From Pseudomonadota bacterium (GTDB lineage: Bacteria; Pseudomonadota; Gammaproteobacteria; Burkholderiales; Burkholderiaceae_E), in NCBI GenBank assembly GCA_023388075.1, contig JAEWGX010000127.1:1-64000 (forward strand): DNA of 64,000 bases, read 5' to 3'. Positions 61,977 to 64,000 of the stretch are shown here, in pieces; positions within the stretch are counted from its first letter, which is position 1, and the number at the start of each line of letters is the position of its first letter. A model generated the notes under the pieces. The model made no database searches, was not told the origin of the DNA, and saw only the letters and a list, made by a program, of their open reading frames with translations. The translations under genes and the position numbers were made by a program.

Positions 61977-62121
61977 CCGGCGTCGCGACAAGGCCGGCCC
62001 CCTCGACCCCAGGGCGCGAGGGCCGCGCCCTGCCGTCCTTCACGGGCTTCGGCTACACTGTTCGCCCGCGGCCAAGGTCGCCTGCCGCGCCCGACATCAT
62101 CCGGACTGACCCTGTACAGGC

Positions 62122-62556
62122 ATGCCACGACTTCCCCTGTTCTCGTCGGCGTCGGCCGTCGAGGAAGCGTTCTACTCCGCACTCGCCCATGCCGACCTCG
62201 GCGGGGTGATGGCGCTCTGGAGCGACGAGGAAGAGATCGTCTGCATCCATCCCGGAGGGCCGCGGCTGGTGGGCTGGCTGGCGGTGCGCCAGTCGTACGA
62301 GCAATTGCTCGCCCATGGGCCGCTCGACGTGCGGATCCGCGACGTCCAGGTCTACGAGAGCGTCACGCTCTCGGTCCACAGCCTGATCGAGGAGATTCCC
62401 GTGGACGGTCCGCACGGCCCGGAGCGCATCGAGGTGCTCGCCACCAATGTCTACGTCAAGGGCAGCGCCGGCTGGCAACTGCTGATGCATCACGCGGCGC
62501 CAGGGCACGAAGGTCGCCGCCCCGCCCATGAGCTCCCTGCCGGCAAGCTCCACTGA
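62122..62556 (+). CDS. NTF2/SnoaL-like domain protein
   Basis: A 144-residue soluble protein. SAVEEAFYSALAHADLGGVMALWSDEEEIVCIHPGG (read in pieces VEEAFYSALAHADL, then MALWSDEEEIVCIHPGG) matches DUF4440/SnoaL-like proteins found next to YheT-type hydrolases. GWQLLMHHAAPGH ends the cone. It overlaps the hydrolase gene by 29 bp, so the two are probably coupled. The function is unknown. Confidence 0.82.
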   Translation: MPRLPLFSSASAVEEAFYSALAHADLGGVMALWSDEEEIVCIHPGGPRLVGWLAVRQSYEQLLAHGPLDVRIRDVQVYESVTLSVHSLIEEIPVDGPHGPERIEVLATNVYVKGSAGWQLLMHHAAPGHEGRRPAHELPAGKLH

Positions 62557-63508
62557 GGTCTATCGCACGCCGGGCTGGCTGCGCAACAGGCACCTGCAGA
62601 CCATCTGGCCGGCGCTCTTCGCGCCGGCGCCGGCGGTACGCTACCGGCGCGAACGGTGGACCACGCCTGACGACGACTTCGTCGACCTCGACTGGGCCGA
62701 GCCCGGGCCGGATGCCGCAACGCCGCTTCCCGGCGCGCCGCTGGTCGCGCTCTTTCACGGACTGGAGGGCGGCTCGCGCAGCCACTATGCCCGCGCGCTC
62801 ATGGCGACCCTGCTTTCGATCGGCTGGCGGGGCGTGGTGGTGCACTGGCGCGGCTGCAGCGGCGAGCCCAACCTGCTCGCGCGCGCCTATCACTCCGGCG
62901 ATTCGGACGAGATCGACTGGATCCTGAAGCGTCTGCGGCCCGAGTTCGCGGCCGGCGTGTCGCTGGGCGCGAACGTGCTGCTCAAGTGGCTGGGCGAGCG
63001 CGGTACCGAGGCCGGCTTCCTGCGCGCGGCCGCCGGCGTCTCCGCACCGCAGGACCTGCATGCCGGCGCGGTCGCGCTCTCGCGTGGATTCAACCGCCTC
63101 TACTGCGCCAACTTTCTCATCACGCTCAAGCGCAAGAGCGTGGCCAAGCTCGACCGCTTTCCCGATCTCTACGACCGGCGACGGGTGCTCGCGGCCCGCG
63201 ACTTCTTCGACTTCGACGACGCGGTCACCGCGCCGCTGCACGGCTTTCGCGACGCGATCGACTACTGGACCCGCAGCTCCTGCAAGCAGTACCTCGGCGG
63301 CATCGCCATCCCGACGCTCGTGCTCAACGCCCGCAACGATCCGTTCCTGCCGCCGGCGGCGCTCGCGCGTCCGGCGGAAGTGTCGGCCTCGGTGGTGCTG
63401 GACTATCCGGAGCACGGCGGCCACGCCGGCTTCCTCGAGGGCGGCGTGCCGGGCGCGGTGACCTGGCTGCCCGCCCGGCTGATGCGCTTCTTCCGGCAGT
63501 ACGCATGA
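62528..63508 (+). CDS. YheT-family alpha/beta hydrolase
   Basis: A 326-residue serine hydrolase of the YheT/ABHD1 group. Motifs are GWLRNRHLQTIWPALF at the N-terminus, the oxyanion strand ALFHGLEGGSRSHYA, nucleophile Ser in GVSLGANVLL, Asp in NARNDPFLP and His in HGGHAGFLEG. Physiological substrate is unknown; homologues act on carboxylesters. ATG 62528 lies inside the preceding gene. Confidence 0.92.
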   Translation: MSSLPASSTEVYRTPGWLRNRHLQTIWPALFAPAPAVRYRRERWTTPDDDFVDLDWAEPGPDAATPLPGAPLVALFHGLEGGSRSHYARALMATLLSIGWRGVVVHWRGCSGEPNLLARAYHSGDSDEIDWILKRLRPEFAAGVSLGANVLLKWLGERGTEAGFLRAAAGVSAPQDLHAGAVALSRGFNRLYCANFLITLKRKSVAKLDRFPDLYDRRRVLAARDFFDFDDAVTAPLHGFRDAIDYWTRSSCKQYLGGIAIPTLVLNARNDPFLPPAALARPAEVSASVVLDYPEHGGHAGFLEGGVPGAVTWLPARLMRFFRQYA

Positions 63509-63522
63509 GGAGCGGGTAGCCG

Positions 63523-64000
63523 ATGCTGGACGACCAGGTCAGGCGGGCGATGCGCAAGTGGCCGCGGGTGCCGGCGGTCTACGGCTGGCTGCGGCTGGGG
63601 CGGCGCGGCCAGTGGTTCCTGGTCGATCGTGGCCGGGAGGGGTTCGACGAGGCGCTGCATGGCGAGGGCAGCCCGATCACCAGTCCGCCGATCCTGGACT
63701 TCATCGGCCGCAACTACGAGGCCGACGACCAGGGCGCCTGGTACTGGCAGAACGGCCCGCAACGCGCCTACGTCGCGCTGGATCTCGCGCCGCTCGTCCT
63801 GCGCGTGCTGGGCGAGCCGCCGACACAGCGCCTGGTGACCCACACCGGATGGCTGGTGGAGCGCGTGCGCCGGGCGGCCTGCGACCTGGACGGCAATCTC
63901 TTCCTGCAGACCGAGCTGGGCCCCGCCGCGGTGGACGACCGCGACATCGGCCAGCTGGAGCTTCACGAGACCGGAACCGAGGGCGGCCTCGGCCTCGTGC
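63523..64000 (+). CDS. Conserved hypothetical protein, 3' end outside window
   Basis: The visible 159 codons start 15 bp after the hydrolase stop, with GGAGCGGG upstream. The protein is soluble and Trp-rich: VYGWLRLGRRGQWFLVDRG, ILDFIGRNYEADDQGAWYW and ALDLAPLVLRVLGEP. I recall such proteins next to YheT hydrolases in Burkholderiales, but no family name is certain. The end is cut by the window edge. Confidence 0.75.
   Translation, partial: MLDDQVRRAMRKWPRVPAVYGWLRLGRRGQWFLVDRGREGFDEALHGEGSPITSPPILDFIGRNYEADDQGAWYWQNGPQRAYVALDLAPLVLRVLGEPPTQRLVTHTGWLVERVRRAACDLDGNLFLQTELGPAAVDDRDIGQLELHETGTEGGLGLV

Overview
This is a very GC-rich window (by eye about two thirds G+C or more, with long antisense ORFs throughout) from a free-living, metabolically versatile proteobacterium. 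The gene families and order point to Betaproteobacteria of Burkholderiales type. Evidence is two Bug-type tripartite-tricarboxylate receptors, a Liv branched-chain amino acid ABC operon, a TRAP transporter, and the block yhdP–nitrilase–tldD beside glnE, ilvE–zf-CHCC and waaF. That assignment is inference. No rRNA, tRNA, transposase, phage gene or CRISPR array was seen.

Layout. Bases 1–4729 hold a leftward Liv operon (binding protein, livG, livF, livH, livM; livM runs off the edge). 4924–7618 carry a TauE/SafE permease, argE and a glutathione peroxidase. 7682–10196 are an OmpR/EnvZ-type two-component pair separated by a hairpin-rich repeat. 10513–15920 are envelope and accessory genes: a small lipoprotein, a methyltransferase-like protein, an OmpA-type lipoprotein with a VirB9-like domain, a Bug receptor, a class IV aminotransferase and a SIMPL protein. 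15991–23427 hold three transport systems (NMT1-type ABC, AEC carrier, TRAP) and HupE. 23600–31446 hold gdhA, an SDR, a TetR-controlled RND efflux operon and a PduO-type cobalamin adenosyltransferase.

31468–37137 carry a cyclic-nucleotide-binding protein and an IclR-controlled catabolic unit: Bug receptor, PEP-mutase/isocitrate-lyase-family lyase, and LeuC-like and LeuD-like hydratase subunits. The unit resembles the dimethylmaleate hydratase/dimethylmalate lyase pair. 37058–38323 hold aroG preceded by a 27-residue leader peptide packed with Tyr/Phe/Trp codons, an intrinsic terminator and a matching antiterminator, so it reads as an attenuator. Divergent from it, 38372–41383 is a compact operon for a ubiquitin-like conjugation system: membrane zinc-ribbon protein, E1, ubiquitin-like protein, canonical E2 and JAMM peptidase. 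A cytochrome P450 follows.

43129–64000 is mostly conserved housekeeping: tldD, a nitrilase and yhdP leftward, then glnE, ilvE, zf-CHCC, msrB, a GT9 heptosyltransferase and a YheT hydrolase rightward. A C-type-lectin surface protein, two acyltransferase-3 proteins and an MFS transporter are interspersed.

The most notable items are the ubiquitin-like operon, the aromatic attenuator of aroG, the LeuCD-like/lyase module, and three well-formed operator/promoter arrangements (tetR, the cNMP-protein gene, iclR). All functions are inferred from sequence read by eye; no database search was run.
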